The notes beneath the pieces are model-generated. The model was not told the origin of the DNA, did not search any database, and worked only from the letters and a program-made list of their open reading frames with translations. From assembly GCA_036704125.1 (NCBI GenBank), contig DATNQI010000035.1:32974-96973 (forward strand): a stretch of DNA of 64,000 bases, given 5' to 3'. Origin of the DNA: Pantanalinema sp. GTDB lineage: Bacteria; Cyanobacteriota; Sericytochromatia; S15B-MN24; UBA4093. Shown here in pieces: positions 25,221-34,606 of this stretch; the stretch's first letter is position 1, and the number at the start of each line of letters is the position of its first letter. The position numbers and the translations under genes are program-made.

Positions 25221-28200
25221 ATGAGCAATCTCACCGAACTGACCGCCTTCGCGACCGCCTTTCCCGCCTTCGAGACGATCCGCAAGGACCTGGTAGGGGG
25301 GCGCACCCTCAAGGTGGGCGGCGTCACCCCCGCGTCGGCGGCGCTCGTCGCCTCGGCCCTTGCGGCCGAGAGCTGGCTGCTCGTCGCGCCGAGCGCGGAC
25401 GTGGCCAAGCGCCTCCAGGCGGATCTGGTCGCCTACGGCGTCGAGGCCCTCTACTTCCCCGCGGTCGAGGTGACCCCCTACGAGGGCGTCTCGCCCGAAG
25501 AGGAGCTGCTGCACGCGCGCCAGGCGGTGCTCGCCAAGCTCTGCGAGCCTGGGCCGCACAAGGTGATCACCACCCCCCGGGCGCTCGCCATGCGCCTGCC
25601 CTCGCCCGAGGCCTGGCGCGCGGCGACCGTCTCCCTGAAGCCCGGCGACCTCCTCTCGCCCCACCAGCTCACCGAGCAGCTCATCAAGCTGGGCTACCGG
25701 CCCGCCACCACCGTCACCGACAAGGGCGAGTTCTCGCGCCGCGGCGGGATCCTGGACGTGTTCGCCCCGCAGGCCGACGCCCCTTGCCGGCTCGAGTTCT
25801 TCGGCGACGAGATCGACCGGATCCAGGAGTACGAGCTTTCAAGCCAGCGCTCCACCGAGCCGCGCGAGGTGCTGTCGCTGTGGCCGACCCGCGAGCTGAT
25901 CCTGCCCACCGAGGGCTGGGGCACCGCCGAGCAGCTTCTGAGCGGCTTCGCCGAGAAGCGGGTGCACCAGCTGATGGGCGGCAAGCGCCTGCCAGAAGCC
26001 GCCAAGCTGACCAAGAAGGTCCAGTCGGCCCTGGAGCAGCTCAGGACCTTCCAGTACTTCGAGGGCTGCGAGTACTACGCCCCCTTCTTCGGCGGCCTCG
26101 GCTCGCTGATCGACTACCTGCCGGGCGGATCGCCGGTCCTGTGGCTCGACCGAAAGGCCTTGGTCTCGGCCTACGCCGCCTGGGTGACCAAGATCCAGAA
26201 GCGCTACGACGAAGGTTACCAGGCGGGTGATCTGGTGCCCCTGCCCACCCCGCTGCACCTGGGCTGGGATGCCCTCGAAGCCGCCCTCAAGCCCTACGCT
26301 CAGCTGGACCTCTCGCCCGCAGAGGACGGGGCGGCCGTGCACCTCGGCACCCATGCCCCCCTGGGCTTCGGCAACCAGTTCGACAAGCTGACCGAAGCCC
26401 TCAAGGAGGCCGCGAGCGCAGGCCAGAAGGTGGTCGTCGCCTCCACCCAGCCCCAGCGCGTCTACGCCATCCTCGAGGAGCGGGGCTTCTCGGCGAACTA
26501 CGGCGGGCGCCTGCCTCTGCCGAGCTTCGATTTCGGCGGCGTCTGGATCGTCCGCGAGAGCCTGAACGCGGGCTTCGTCTGGCCCCAGAGCAACCTCATG
26601 GTCCTCTCGGACGCCGAGCTGTTCGGCTGGCAGAAGCGCCCCGGGGCCCGTGCCCCCAAGCGGGCCCCGCACGCGGGGGCTGCGATCGCGAGCCTCAGCG
26701 AGCTGCGCGCGGGCGACTACGTGGTGCATGCCAAGCACGGCATCGGCCAGTACCTGGGGCTCAAGCGCCTGGAGATGAACAACCAGGAGCGCGAGTACCT
26801 GCTCATCCAGTACCACGGCGACGATCGCCTCTACGTGCCGGTCGAGCAGTTCGGCCTCCTGCACCGCTACCGCGGGACCCACGAAGGCAAGCCCAAGGTC
26901 AACAAGATGGGCGGCGCCGACTGGGAGAACGTCAAGAAGCGCGTCAAGAAAGGTGTGGCGGCGCTCGCCGAGGACCTGCTCAAGCTCTACGCGCACCGCG
27001 CCGCCCAGCCGGGCTACGCCTACCCCGAGGACAGCGTCTGGCAGGCCGAGATGGAGGGGGGCTTCCCCTACTCCGAGACCCCCGACCAGCTGCGGGCGAT
27101 CGCCGAGACCAAGGCCGACATGGAGCGCGGCCGCCCCATGGACCGCCTGGTCTGCGGCGACGTGGGCTTCGGCAAGACCGAGGTGGCCCTGCGGGCCATC
27201 TTCAAGGCGGCCATGTCGGGCAAGCAGGTGGCCCTGCTCGCGCCGACCACCCTCCTTGCGCACCAGCACTACCAGACCCTGCGCGAGCGCTTCGCCCCCT
27301 ACCCGATCAAGGTGAGCCTCTTGAGCCGCTTCAAGTCGGCCAAGGAGCAGAAGGAGACCACCCGCGGCCTGGAGACGGGCACGGTGGACGTGGTGGTCGG
27401 CACGCACCGCATGCTGAGCAAGGACGTGGCCTTCAAGGACCTGGGCCTGCTCATCGTGGACGAGGAGCACCGCTTCGGCGTCGCCCACAAGGAGCGCCTC
27501 AAGCACCTCAAGGCCACCGTCGACGTGCTCACCATGAGCGCGACGCCCATCCCCCGCACCCTGTACCTGGCCCTGTCGGGCGCGCGCGACATGAGCCTCA
27601 TCACCACCCCGCCCATGAACCGCCAGCCGGTCAAGACCACGGTGGGCCCCTACGACCCCGAGACGGTCCGCACCGCGATCCTGCACGAGCTGGAGCGCGG
27701 AGGGCAGGTCTTCGTGCTCCACAACCGGGTCGACTCCATCTACCGGGTCGCCGCCGAGATCCAGGAGCTCGTCCCCCAGGCGCGGGTCGTGGTCGGCCAC
27801 GGCCAGATGAACGAGAACGCCCTCGAGGACGTGATGCTCTCGTTCCTGAACCACGAGTACGACGTCCTGGTCTCGACGACCATCATCGAGTCGGGCCTCG
27901 ACATCCCCAACGCCAACACCATGATCATCGACGACGCGGACCGGCTGGGGCTCGCGCAGCTCTACCAGATCCGCGGACGCGTCGGCCGCTCGGACGTCAA
28001 GGCCTACTGCTACTGCTTCTACCGGGCGGGCAAGGAGCTCACCCCCGAGGGCCGCGAGCGCCTCGACGCGCTCCAGCAGTTCACCGCCCTCGGCTCCGGC
28101 TACCAGATCGCCCTGCGCGACATGGAGATCCGCGGGGTGGGCAACATCCTGGGCGGCGAGCAGCACGGCCAGATGATCACCGTCGGCTACGACCTGTACA

Positions 28201-28715
28201 TGCAGCTGCTCGAAGAGGCGGTCGCCGAGCTCCAGGGCCAGGAGGTGGTTTCGGATCACCAGCAGGCGGTCATCGACCTGAGCGTGGCGGCCTACCTGCC
28301 CGATGACTGGTTCCTCGAGCCGGGCCAGAAGATGGACCAGTACAAGCGCCTCGCGGGGGTGGCGAGCGCGCGCGAGCTGGAGCTGCTCGGCAGCGAGTGG
28401 CGCGATCGCTTCGGCGCCCCGCCTCAGCCGGTCCGGAACCTGGTGCGGGTGGTGGGCCTCAGGCTCACGGCGAGCGAGCTGGGGGTGGCCGCGGTGCGCT
28501 CGGACGCCAAGACCATCCGGGTGCAGCTCGGCCTCTCGCGCTCGGCCTGGGCGGATCTCACCCTCGGCAAGCCGGGGCTTGCGCGCTGGCACTGGGGCGA
28601 GAGCGAGCTGACGTGCGGCCGCGAGGGGCTGACGGCCGAGGACCAGATCTCGGCGGTCGAGAAGCTGCTGACGGCGATCGCTTCCGACGCCGAGAAGGTC
28701 CTGCTCGAGGCCTAG
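25221..28715 (+). CDS. mfd: transcription-repair coupling factor
   Basis: 1164 aa, full length. Removes RNA polymerase stalled at DNA lesions and recruits UvrA. Layout: UvrB-like N-terminal domains (about 1-350; EVTPYEGVSPEEELLHAR, SRRGGILDVFAP), RNA-polymerase-interacting CarD-like domain (about 495-560; GDYVVHAKHGIGQYLGL), SF2 translocase with Walker A CGDVGFGKTEVALRA near 645 and IVDEEHRFGV near 746, helicase-C with the TRG-like VSTTIIESGLDIPNANTMII and QIRGRVGRSDVKAYCY, and the C-terminal TRCF domain. Ends 3 bases from the convergent Omp85 gene without a visible terminator. Confidence 0.97.
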   Translation: MSNLTELTAFATAFPAFETIRKDLVGGRTLKVGGVTPASAALVASALAAESWLLVAPSADVAKRLQADLVAYGVEALYFPAVEVTPYEGVSPEEELLHARQAVLAKLCEPGPHKVITTPRALAMRLPSPEAWRAATVSLKPGDLLSPHQLTEQLIKLGYRPATTVTDKGEFSRRGGILDVFAPQADAPCRLEFFGDEIDRIQEYELSSQRSTEPREVLSLWPTRELILPTEGWGTAEQLLSGFAEKRVHQLMGGKRLPEAAKLTKKVQSALEQLRTFQYFEGCEYYAPFFGGLGSLIDYLPGGSPVLWLDRKALVSAYAAWVTKIQKRYDEGYQAGDLVPLPTPLHLGWDALEAALKPYAQLDLSPAEDGAAVHLGTHAPLGFGNQFDKLTEALKEAASAGQKVVVASTQPQRVYAILEERGFSANYGGRLPLPSFDFGGVWIVRESLNAGFVWPQSNLMVLSDAELFGWQKRPGARAPKRAPHAGAAIASLSELRAGDYVVHAKHGIGQYLGLKRLEMNNQEREYLLIQYHGDDRLYVPVEQFGLLHRYRGTHEGKPKVNKMGGADWENVKKRVKKGVAALAEDLLKLYAHRAAQPGYAYPEDSVWQAEMEGGFPYSETPDQLRAIAETKADMERGRPMDRLVCGDVGFGKTEVALRAIFKAAMSGKQVALLAPTTLLAHQHYQTLRERFAPYPIKVSLLSRFKSAKEQKETTRGLETGTVDVVVGTHRMLSKDVAFKDLGLLIVDEEHRFGVAHKERLKHLKATVDVLTMSATPIPRTLYLALSGARDMSLITTPPMNRQPVKTTVGPYDPETVRTAILHELERGGQVFVLHNRVDSIYRVAAEIQELVPQARVVVGHGQMNENALEDVMLSFLNHEYDVLVSTTIIESGLDIPNANTMIIDDADRLGLAQLYQIRGRVGRSDVKAYCYCFYRAGKELTPEGRERLDALQQFTALGSGYQIALRDMEIRGVGNILGGEQHGQMITVGYDLYMQLLEEAVAELQGQEVVSDHQQAVIDLSVAAYLPDDWFLEPGQKMDQYKRLAGVASARELELLGSEWRDRFGAPPQPVRNLVRVVGLRLTASELGVAAVRSDAKTIRVQLGLSRSAWADLTLGKPGLARWHWGESELTCGREGLTAEDQISAVEKLLTAIASDAEKVLLEA

Positions 28716-28718
28716 TCC

Positions 28719-30077
28719 CTAGAACTTGTGCCCGACCGCGAGTTGCAGGACCCCGCCCGCGGGGTCCCACTCCTTCATGCCGTAGTCGATGCGCAGGGCG
28801 CCGAGCGCCGGCATGTTGACCCGCAGCCCCGCCCCGTAGCCCGAGCGGGTGCGATCCCACGAGAAGTTGTCCTTGGCCTGGTCCCAGAAGAGGCCCGAGT
28901 CCGCGAACAGCGCCCCGGAGAGGAGCCAGGCGATCGGGAAGCGGTACTCCGCGCTCGCCAGCGCGTAGGAGTCGCCCGACGAGCTGCCGAGCGTGAAGCG
29001 CGCGAGCTCCTCGGGCGACGGGTTCTCCGGCCAGCCGCGCACCGCGTTCTCGACCACCGGGAAGAAGCGCTCGTAGACGGGCACCGCCTCGCCCGTCGGC
29101 GAGAAGACGTGGCCCACGCGGGTGCCGAGCGCCAGGGTGTGCCCGCCACCCAGGGGCAAGTAGCGGCTCAGGTCAAGCTTGAGCCGGGTCAGGTTCGACG
29201 CCCCCAGCCCCGGCACGAACTGCTCGGCGCTCAAGGCGTTGAACCAGCCGCTGGTCGGGTTGAGGTTGAGGTCGCGCGAGTCGAAGGTGAGCTTGGCGCC
29301 TGCGATCGCCTGCACGTCCGCGTTGCCGCCCGAGGCGAAAAGCGCGCTGCCGCCGAGGGGCGCCTGGTTGAAGTCCTGGAGGGCGGTGCGCTCGGCCTTG
29401 ACGACCAGCGCGCCCTGCCACTGGCTTGCGATCGGGTCGCCGAACACCGGGCGCCCGACGGTGGCGTTGAAGCCCTGCCGCTCCACGATAAGGCCTGGCA
29501 TGGCGACGTTCGCGCCGACGGCCAGGTTGTTCCACACGCGCTGAGCGAACAGGGTCGAGTCGAGGGTCGTCTTGCCCGAACCGAACCAGGGGTTGGCGTA
29601 GTTGAGGTAGTAGTAGTAGTTGCGCGCCAGGTTGATGTTGGCGCCCAGCGACTGGCCCGTGCCGAGCAGGTTGTCCTTGCGGTAGTTGAGGCTCAACAGC
29701 AGCCCGTCCAGGCTGGTGTAGGTCACGGCCGGGAAGAGCATCCAGGTCTGCTTCTCCTTGACCGAGACCACCAGCGTCGCGCGCGCCGGGTCCTGGCTGC
29801 TCTCTAGCGCGTAGTCCACCCGATCGAAGAAGTTGAGCTTGTAGAGCCTGGCGAGGTCCGCCTCGAGGCGCAGGGCGTCCAGAGGCTCGCCCGCCCTCTG
29901 CGTGATCTCGCGCAGGATGGTGTCGGCGCGGGTCTCGTGGTTGCCCTCGACCCGCACCCCGTCGATGGAGGCGGCGCTCGGCGCCGCCTCGGCGCGAGCC
30001 GGAACGGCGGCCCACAGCCCGGCGCAGAGGGCGATCGCAAGGAGGGGGGCTGTCATTTTAGCGTTCAAGCGTTTCAT
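28719..30077 (-). CDS. Omp85/BamA-superfamily outer membrane protein with a single POTRA domain
   Basis: 452 aa from the ATG at 30077. Signal peptide (KMTAPLLAIALCAGLWAAVP to ARAEA). One POTRA-like domain (about 35-110; VRVEGNHETRADTILREITQ, LYKLNFFDRVDYALE). Then a beta-barrel: YRKDNLLGTGQSLGANI, the Omp85 end motif GYGAGLRVNMPALGALRIDY, and a terminal Phe (GHKF). BamA itself has five POTRAs and TamA three; a one-POTRA form is closer to small TamA/TpsB-like or other Omp85 subfamilies. Inserts or exports proteins at the outer membrane. Divergent from the cyclase gene. Confidence 0.85.
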   Translation of the reverse strand: MKRLNAKMTAPLLAIALCAGLWAAVPARAEAAPSAASIDGVRVEGNHETRADTILREITQRAGEPLDALRLEADLARLYKLNFFDRVDYALESSQDPARATLVVSVKEKQTWMLFPAVTYTSLDGLLLSLNYRKDNLLGTGQSLGANINLARNYYYYLNYANPWFGSGKTTLDSTLFAQRVWNNLAVGANVAMPGLIVERQGFNATVGRPVFGDPIASQWQGALVVKAERTALQDFNQAPLGGSALFASGGNADVQAIAGAKLTFDSRDLNLNPTSGWFNALSAEQFVPGLGASNLTRLKLDLSRYLPLGGGHTLALGTRVGHVFSPTGEAVPVYERFFPVVENAVRGWPENPSPEELARFTLGSSSGDSYALASAEYRFPIAWLLSGALFADSGLFWDQAKDNFSWDRTRSGYGAGLRVNMPALGALRIDYGMKEWDPAGGVLQLAVGHKF

Positions 30078-30116
30078 TGCTCTCTTATGCCCGCACGACG
30101 CGGCGTTATTCGGGGT

Positions 30117-32300
30117 ATGAAGGAAAAGCAAGCAAACATTCTCGGCGGGTTGGTTCTGAAACGATCGATGCACATCTCCTTCAATACCTGGCGTTCCGCC
30201 TGGGGCCGCATGGTGGCAAGCGCCTTGCTGCTGTTCGTTCTACTCCTGATCGCGCTGCGCCCCTCGGCGCCGGTGGCCAGGCCCCCCGAGGCCGTCCGGG
30301 GGATCATGGACCTCGGCGCATGGCGCCTGGGCGACGCGCCGCCCGTCGCGCTCTCGGGCGAGTGGCGCTACTATCCCGGCCGGATGATAGGCCCCGAGGC
30401 CTTCAACGGCGGCAGGGCGCCCGCAGGAGCGGAGTGGATCCGGATCCCCGCGCCGCTCAACCAGCCTTCAGGCGGACTGGGACGAGACCCCGCGCGGCCT
30501 TTCGGGACCTACGTCCTGGAGCTCGCGGGGGTTCCAGCCCCCGCCCTCTACGGCCTCAAGCGGATCAACCTGCTCGCCGACGTGCGGATCTTCGTGGGGG
30601 ACGAGCTGCTCTACGAGCGTCGCCGGGCTCCCCTCAGGGATTACCCCAACGAGCGGAACTCCGCCTTCTTCAGGCTCGACAAGGCCCCCGAGCGCCTCAT
30701 CCTGCAGGTCCTCGACGTCGATCGCGAGCGAGGGGCGACCCTCGATGCCTTCCTGCTGGGCACCGAGCGCCAGATCCAGGGATCCCGCGAGCGGCAGCTG
30801 GCCATGGACCTCTTCATGTTCGGCAGCATCCTCCTGATGGGCCTCTATCACCTGGGCCTGTACGTCTCGCGCCGCAAGGACCCTTCGACCTTCTTCTTCG
30901 GCCTGTTCTGCTCGATCATCGCGGTGCGGGTGCTGTTCACCAACGAGTACTACATCCTGACGCTTGTCCCCGAGCTGAGCTGGCGCGTGGTGAACCGGGT
31001 GGAGTACCTGACCTACTACCTGGCGCTGCCCGCCTTCGTGCGCTTTCTGCGCGCCCTCTTCCCCCGCGAGGTGCCTCGGTGGGCGGCGCACGTCGTGCTC
31101 GGCGTCTCGCTTCTGGCGAGCGCGGTGGTCGTCCTGGCGCCCTTCGGCGTCTACGAGCGGACCCTTCACCCCTTCGACTACTTCACGGTGGCGGCGGCCG
31201 TTTTCGTCGTGGCGGCGATCGTGCGCGCGGCCTTTCGCAGGCGAGAGGGGGCGATCGCGGCCCTGGTCGCCTTCTTGATCCTGTTCGCCACCGCCCTCAA
31301 CGACATCCTGCTCTCCATCGAGGCGATCCAGTCGCGCTACATGGTCCACTTCGGCTTGTTGGCCTTCATCTTCACCCAGTCCTTCCTGCTGGCCAACCGC
31401 TTCGCGCGGGCCTTCGCCACCGTCGAGGAGCTCTCGGAGCGCCTTCTGGTCCTCGACCGCCTCAAGGACGAGTTGCTCGCGGCGACCACGCGCTTCGTCC
31501 CCAACCAGCTCATGAGGCTGCTGAACAAGGACAGCATCGTGGACGTGCGCCTGGGGGACCAGATCCAGAGGCGCATGACGGTCCTCTTCTCGGACATCCG
31601 ATCCTTCACCACCCTCTCCGAGCAGATGACCCCGCAGGAGAACTTCAACTTCATCAACTCCTACCTCGGCCAGATGGGCCCCATCATCCGCGAGCACGAC
31701 GGCTTCATCGACAAGTACATCGGAGACGCGATCATGGCGCTGTTCGACCGCTCTCCCGACGGGGCGATCGCGGCCGGGGTGGCCATGCTTCGCAAGCTCG
31801 AGGGCTACAACGAGGGGCGTCGCAAGGCGGGCTACGCCCCCATCGCGATCGGGATCGGGATCAACACCGGCGAGCTGATGCTCGGCACCATCGGCGAGCG
31901 CGATCGCATGGAGGGCACCGTCATCAGCGACGCGGTGAACCTCGCCTCGCGGGTCGAGGGCCTCACCAAGGAGTACGCCGCCTCCCTGCTCATCACCGAC
32001 GAGACCCTGCGCCACCTCGAGCACCCCGAGCGCATCGCGGTGCGCTTTCTGGACCGGGTCAAGGTCAAGGGCAAGTCCGAGCCGGTCATGGTGTACGAGG
32101 TCATCGACGGGGATTCCCTGCCCCTTCGCCAGGGCAAGCTGCGGCTGCGCGATCGCTTCGAGCGCGCCGTGGCCCTGTACCAGGAGGGTCGCTTCGACGA
32201 GGCGCAGGCCCTCTTCGCCCACTGCGTCGAGGAAGTCCCCGAGGACGGTGCGGCGCGCGCTTACCAGGAGCGGTGCCGGCTCAGGCTCAGCCGGGTCTGA
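30117..32300 (+). CDS. 7TM-receptor adenylate cyclase (7TMR-DISM-like + class III cyclase)
   Basis: 727 aa if the ATG at 30117 is used; the ATG at 30168 (MHISFNTWR, 710 aa) is a good alternative, since neither has a clear ribosome site. Layout: signal anchor, a periplasmic beta-rich sensor (about 60-225, SGEWRYYPGRMIGPEAF), seven helices (about 240-430, starting MDLFMFGSILLMGLYHLGLY), short coiled coil (VEELSERLLVLDRLKDELLA), class III cyclase domain (about 480-660; MTVLFSDIRSFTTLSEQM with the first metal Asp, GFIDKYIGDAIMALF with Lys and the second Asp, GTVISDAVNLASRVEGLTK), and a helical tail (FERAVALYQEGRFDEAQALF) resembling one TPR. The Lys in IDKYIGD suits ATP rather than GTP. Confidence 0.88.
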   Translation: MKEKQANILGGLVLKRSMHISFNTWRSAWGRMVASALLLFVLLLIALRPSAPVARPPEAVRGIMDLGAWRLGDAPPVALSGEWRYYPGRMIGPEAFNGGRAPAGAEWIRIPAPLNQPSGGLGRDPARPFGTYVLELAGVPAPALYGLKRINLLADVRIFVGDELLYERRRAPLRDYPNERNSAFFRLDKAPERLILQVLDVDRERGATLDAFLLGTERQIQGSRERQLAMDLFMFGSILLMGLYHLGLYVSRRKDPSTFFFGLFCSIIAVRVLFTNEYYILTLVPELSWRVVNRVEYLTYYLALPAFVRFLRALFPREVPRWAAHVVLGVSLLASAVVVLAPFGVYERTLHPFDYFTVAAAVFVVAAIVRAAFRRREGAIAALVAFLILFATALNDILLSIEAIQSRYMVHFGLLAFIFTQSFLLANRFARAFATVEELSERLLVLDRLKDELLAATTRFVPNQLMRLLNKDSIVDVRLGDQIQRRMTVLFSDIRSFTTLSEQMTPQENFNFINSYLGQMGPIIREHDGFIDKYIGDAIMALFDRSPDGAIAAGVAMLRKLEGYNEGRRKAGYAPIAIGIGINTGELMLGTIGERDRMEGTVISDAVNLASRVEGLTKEYAASLLITDETLRHLEHPERIAVRFLDRVKVKGKSEPVMVYEVIDGDSLPLRQGKLRLRDRFERAVALYQEGRFDEAQALFAHCVEEVPEDGAARAYQERCRLRLSRV

Positions 32301-32315
32301 GAATCGAGAACAAGG

Positions 32316-32350
32316 AAGCGGGCCCCCTCGTTCGAGGGGGCCCGCTTTGC
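32316..32350. terminator. bidirectional terminator
   Basis: AAGCGGGCCCCCTCG / CGAGGGGGCCCGCTT stem with a TT loop, flanked by A-rich and T-rich ends. Separates the cyclase gene from the convergent lipoprotein gene. Confidence 0.85.
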
Positions 32351-32359
32351 GGAATTGCC

Positions 32360-33355
32360 TTACATCCAGGACATGGAGTTGGTGATGCTGGTGCTGAGAC
32401 CCGCGAGGGCCGTCGAGATGTCGTCGAAGACGGTGAAGTCGAAGTCCTCGGCGGCCTTGCTGCTGTCGTTGTAGGTGATGGTCGCCTTCAGGGGCTGGTG
32501 CTCGCTGGTGGTGTCGTGGGTGAAGGCGAACTTGCCGAGCTCGGTGCCCGCGTCGTCGTTCAGCTTCCCGACGACCGGCGGATTGGCCGCTTGATCCATG
32601 GTGAAGACCAGGTTGTAGTTCGTGGCCGCCTTGAGCTTCAGACTGCCCTTGGCCTGGGCATCCATGAGGAAGTCCAGGCTGATGGTCTTGCCGGTCGCAG
32701 AGGTGAGGTCGCCCTTCACCCCAAGCTCGATTGCAGGGGAGGTCTTGCTGACGAAGGAAAGGTCGACCTTGCTGCCGTCCGGAAGATCCCCCTTGGCCGT
32801 GATGGTCATGTTCGGCCCGTTGATGGTCGACGACAGATCGAGCTTGACGGCGGTGCCGCCCCCGGCAGGGGTGAAGGTCGTGCTCTGGGCGAAGGCGGTC
32901 CCGCTCTCGGCGCTGGTCATGGTGATGACGCAGGCGTAGGTGCCGGGCTTGCGCGTGGCGCTCTTGGTCACCGTGTCGGTCAGCTCCATGACGAAGGCCG
33001 CCCCGTCCAGCTTCGTGTACAGGACCGAGGCCACCTCCTCGGTGTCGGTGCTCAGTTGCCGGGTCTGCTTGCTGTACCCGTCCTTGTCGCTCGTTGCCTC
33101 GACCCACTCGCTCGACGCGACGCGATAGGAGGAGGGCCCCGAAGGCTTCGCGCCGGCTGCTTGCTGGAGGCTCGAGAGGCCCTTGAGCGAGTCCTTGACC
33201 TCGGCCATGACGAGCTTGGCCGAAGGCGTCTGGGCCGCTTGCTGGCCGTTCTGGGTGGTCTGGCCGCCCTTGGTCGGGGGCTCGGTGCAGCCGAGCATGA
33301 GGGTGCCTGCCACAGTGGCAAGGAGGAGGCGCGTGACGAGACGGGAACTGGGCAT
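32360..33355 (-). CDS. predicted lipoprotein of unknown function
   Basis: 331 aa from the ATG at 33355 (AAGGAG upstream). Lipobox TLMLGC gives an acylated Cys near residue 23. After a Gln/Thr-rich linker, the mature protein is Thr/Ser-rich and beta-strand-like (TYACVITMTSAESGTAFAQS, KVDLSFVSKTSPAIELGVKG), so an extracytoplasmic beta-sheet domain is likely. No known family recognised. Single gene, closed by the bidirectional terminator. Confidence 0.75.
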   Translation of the reverse strand: MPSSRLVTRLLLATVAGTLMLGCTEPPTKGGQTTQNGQQAAQTPSAKLVMAEVKDSLKGLSSLQQAAGAKPSGPSSYRVASSEWVEATSDKDGYSKQTRQLSTDTEEVASVLYTKLDGAAFVMELTDTVTKSATRKPGTYACVITMTSAESGTAFAQSTTFTPAGGGTAVKLDLSSTINGPNMTITAKGDLPDGSKVDLSFVSKTSPAIELGVKGDLTSATGKTISLDFLMDAQAKGSLKLKAATNYNLVFTMDQAANPPVVGKLNDDAGTELGKFAFTHDTTSEHQPLKATITYNDSSKAAEDFDFTVFDDISTALAGLSTSITNSMSWM

Positions 33356-33480
33356 GGAAGGCTCCTTTTGTAGAACGGGTTCGTACATGGCGACGATGCT
33401 GGACGAATTATAACGTATTTACATTTGATTGCTTCCCTGCTCGTCACGCCCGGCGCGTGACGGTGCTCACGGGGGCGGGG

Positions 33481-33510
33481 CTGACGCTGCCGAAGGATTT
33501 CCGGTAGAAT
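33481..33510 (+). promoter_or_regulatory. candidate promoter of the foldase gene
   Basis: CTGACG (33481-33486) and TAGAAT (33505-33510, within GGTAGAATG) are spaced 18 bases apart. The -10 ends 34 bases before the TTG start. Confidence 0.5.
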
Positions 33511-33544
33511 GACGGGACCTTCCACCTACGAGAGGAGATTCCCT

Positions 33545-34600
33545 TTGAAGAACTCGACGAAGGCCGCCTACGGCCTGGCCCTGGCCCTGCTGATCGGGGG
33601 CGTCACCGCGAGCTGCACGGCCCTCACCTTCAACAAGGACGGCTACGTCGCGACCGTCAACGGTCACAAGGTCTCCCTCAAGGACTACAACCAGGCCCTC
33701 GAGCAGCAGAAGAAGCAATACGGCCTTCGCTTCGGGGTGGACTTCAACACGACCCAGGGCAAGGAGATGCTCGCCGGCATGCAGCAGCAACTGCTGCAGC
33801 AGCTCACCGAGCGTGAGCTCCTGCTCCTGGAGACCGAGAAGCGCGGCCTGCAGGCCACCGAGGCCGAGGTCGAGGCCAAGCTCGCCGACGTCAAGAAGCA
33901 GTTCCCCGACAACGCGGCCTTCGAGAAGGCCATCAAGGACTACGGCCTGACGCCTGCCGACCTCAAGTCGCAGCTCCACAAGGCCGTGGCCATCGAGAAG
34001 CTCCAGAAGGACGTGGGCAAGGACATCAGCGTCACCGACGCCCAGATCTCGGACTACTACGCCAAGAACAAGGCCCAGTTCGCCCACGGCGAGGAGGTCG
34101 AGGCGAGCCACATCCTGATCAAGATCGACGAGACGGCCAAGGACAAGCCCAAGGAAGAGGCCCGGGCCCTCGCCAAGATCAAGGCGATCCAGGCCAAGAT
34201 CAAGGCGGGCGGCGACTTCGCCAAGCTCGCGGGCGAGAACTCGGACGACCCCGGCAGCAAGGCCCAGGGCGGCAGCCTCGGGTTCTTCGGCAAGGGGCGC
34301 ATGGTGCCCGAGTTCGAGAAGACCTCCTTTGCCATGAAGGACGGCCAGGTCTCGGAGCCCTTCAAGACCCAGTTCGGCTACCACATCATCAAGCGCACCG
34401 CGTATCGCCCGGCGCGCACCGAGTCGCTCGCCGAGGTCTCGAAGGGCATCCGCGAGCAGCTCCAGGCCCAGCAGCAGGGCGAGCGCTTCCAGCAGTTCGT
34501 GGAGACCCTCAAGAAGGACGCCAAGATCGAGATCCGCCCCGAGTACCAGCCCAAGCAAGCTTCCAACTCTGCCGCCCCCTTCATGCCGGAGAAGAAATAG
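33545..34600 (+). CDS. PrsA/SurA-type peptidyl-prolyl isomerase lipoprotein
   Basis: 351 aa. The TTG at 33545 is preferred because GAGGAG lies 7 bases upstream and a proper signal peptide begins there (MKNSTKAAYGLALALLIGGV, Cys at ~26 as a probable but imperfect lipobox TASC). N-terminal SurA-like helical region (VNGHKVSLKDYNQALEQQKK), parvulin domain (about 190-290; VEASHILIKIDE, GGDFAKLAGENSDDPGSKAQ, GSLGFFGKGRMVPEFE, QFGYHIIKR), then a helical C-terminus. Folds secreted or outer-membrane proteins in the periplasm. Followed after 6 bases by mazG. Confidence 0.9.
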   Translation: MKNSTKAAYGLALALLIGGVTASCTALTFNKDGYVATVNGHKVSLKDYNQALEQQKKQYGLRFGVDFNTTQGKEMLAGMQQQLLQQLTERELLLLETEKRGLQATEAEVEAKLADVKKQFPDNAAFEKAIKDYGLTPADLKSQLHKAVAIEKLQKDVGKDISVTDAQISDYYAKNKAQFAHGEEVEASHILIKIDETAKDKPKEEARALAKIKAIQAKIKAGGDFAKLAGENSDDPGSKAQGGSLGFFGKGRMVPEFEKTSFAMKDGQVSEPFKTQFGYHIIKRTAYRPARTESLAEVSKGIREQLQAQQQGERFQQFVETLKKDAKIEIRPEYQPKQASNSAAPFMPEKK

Positions 34601-34606
34601 CCACCC

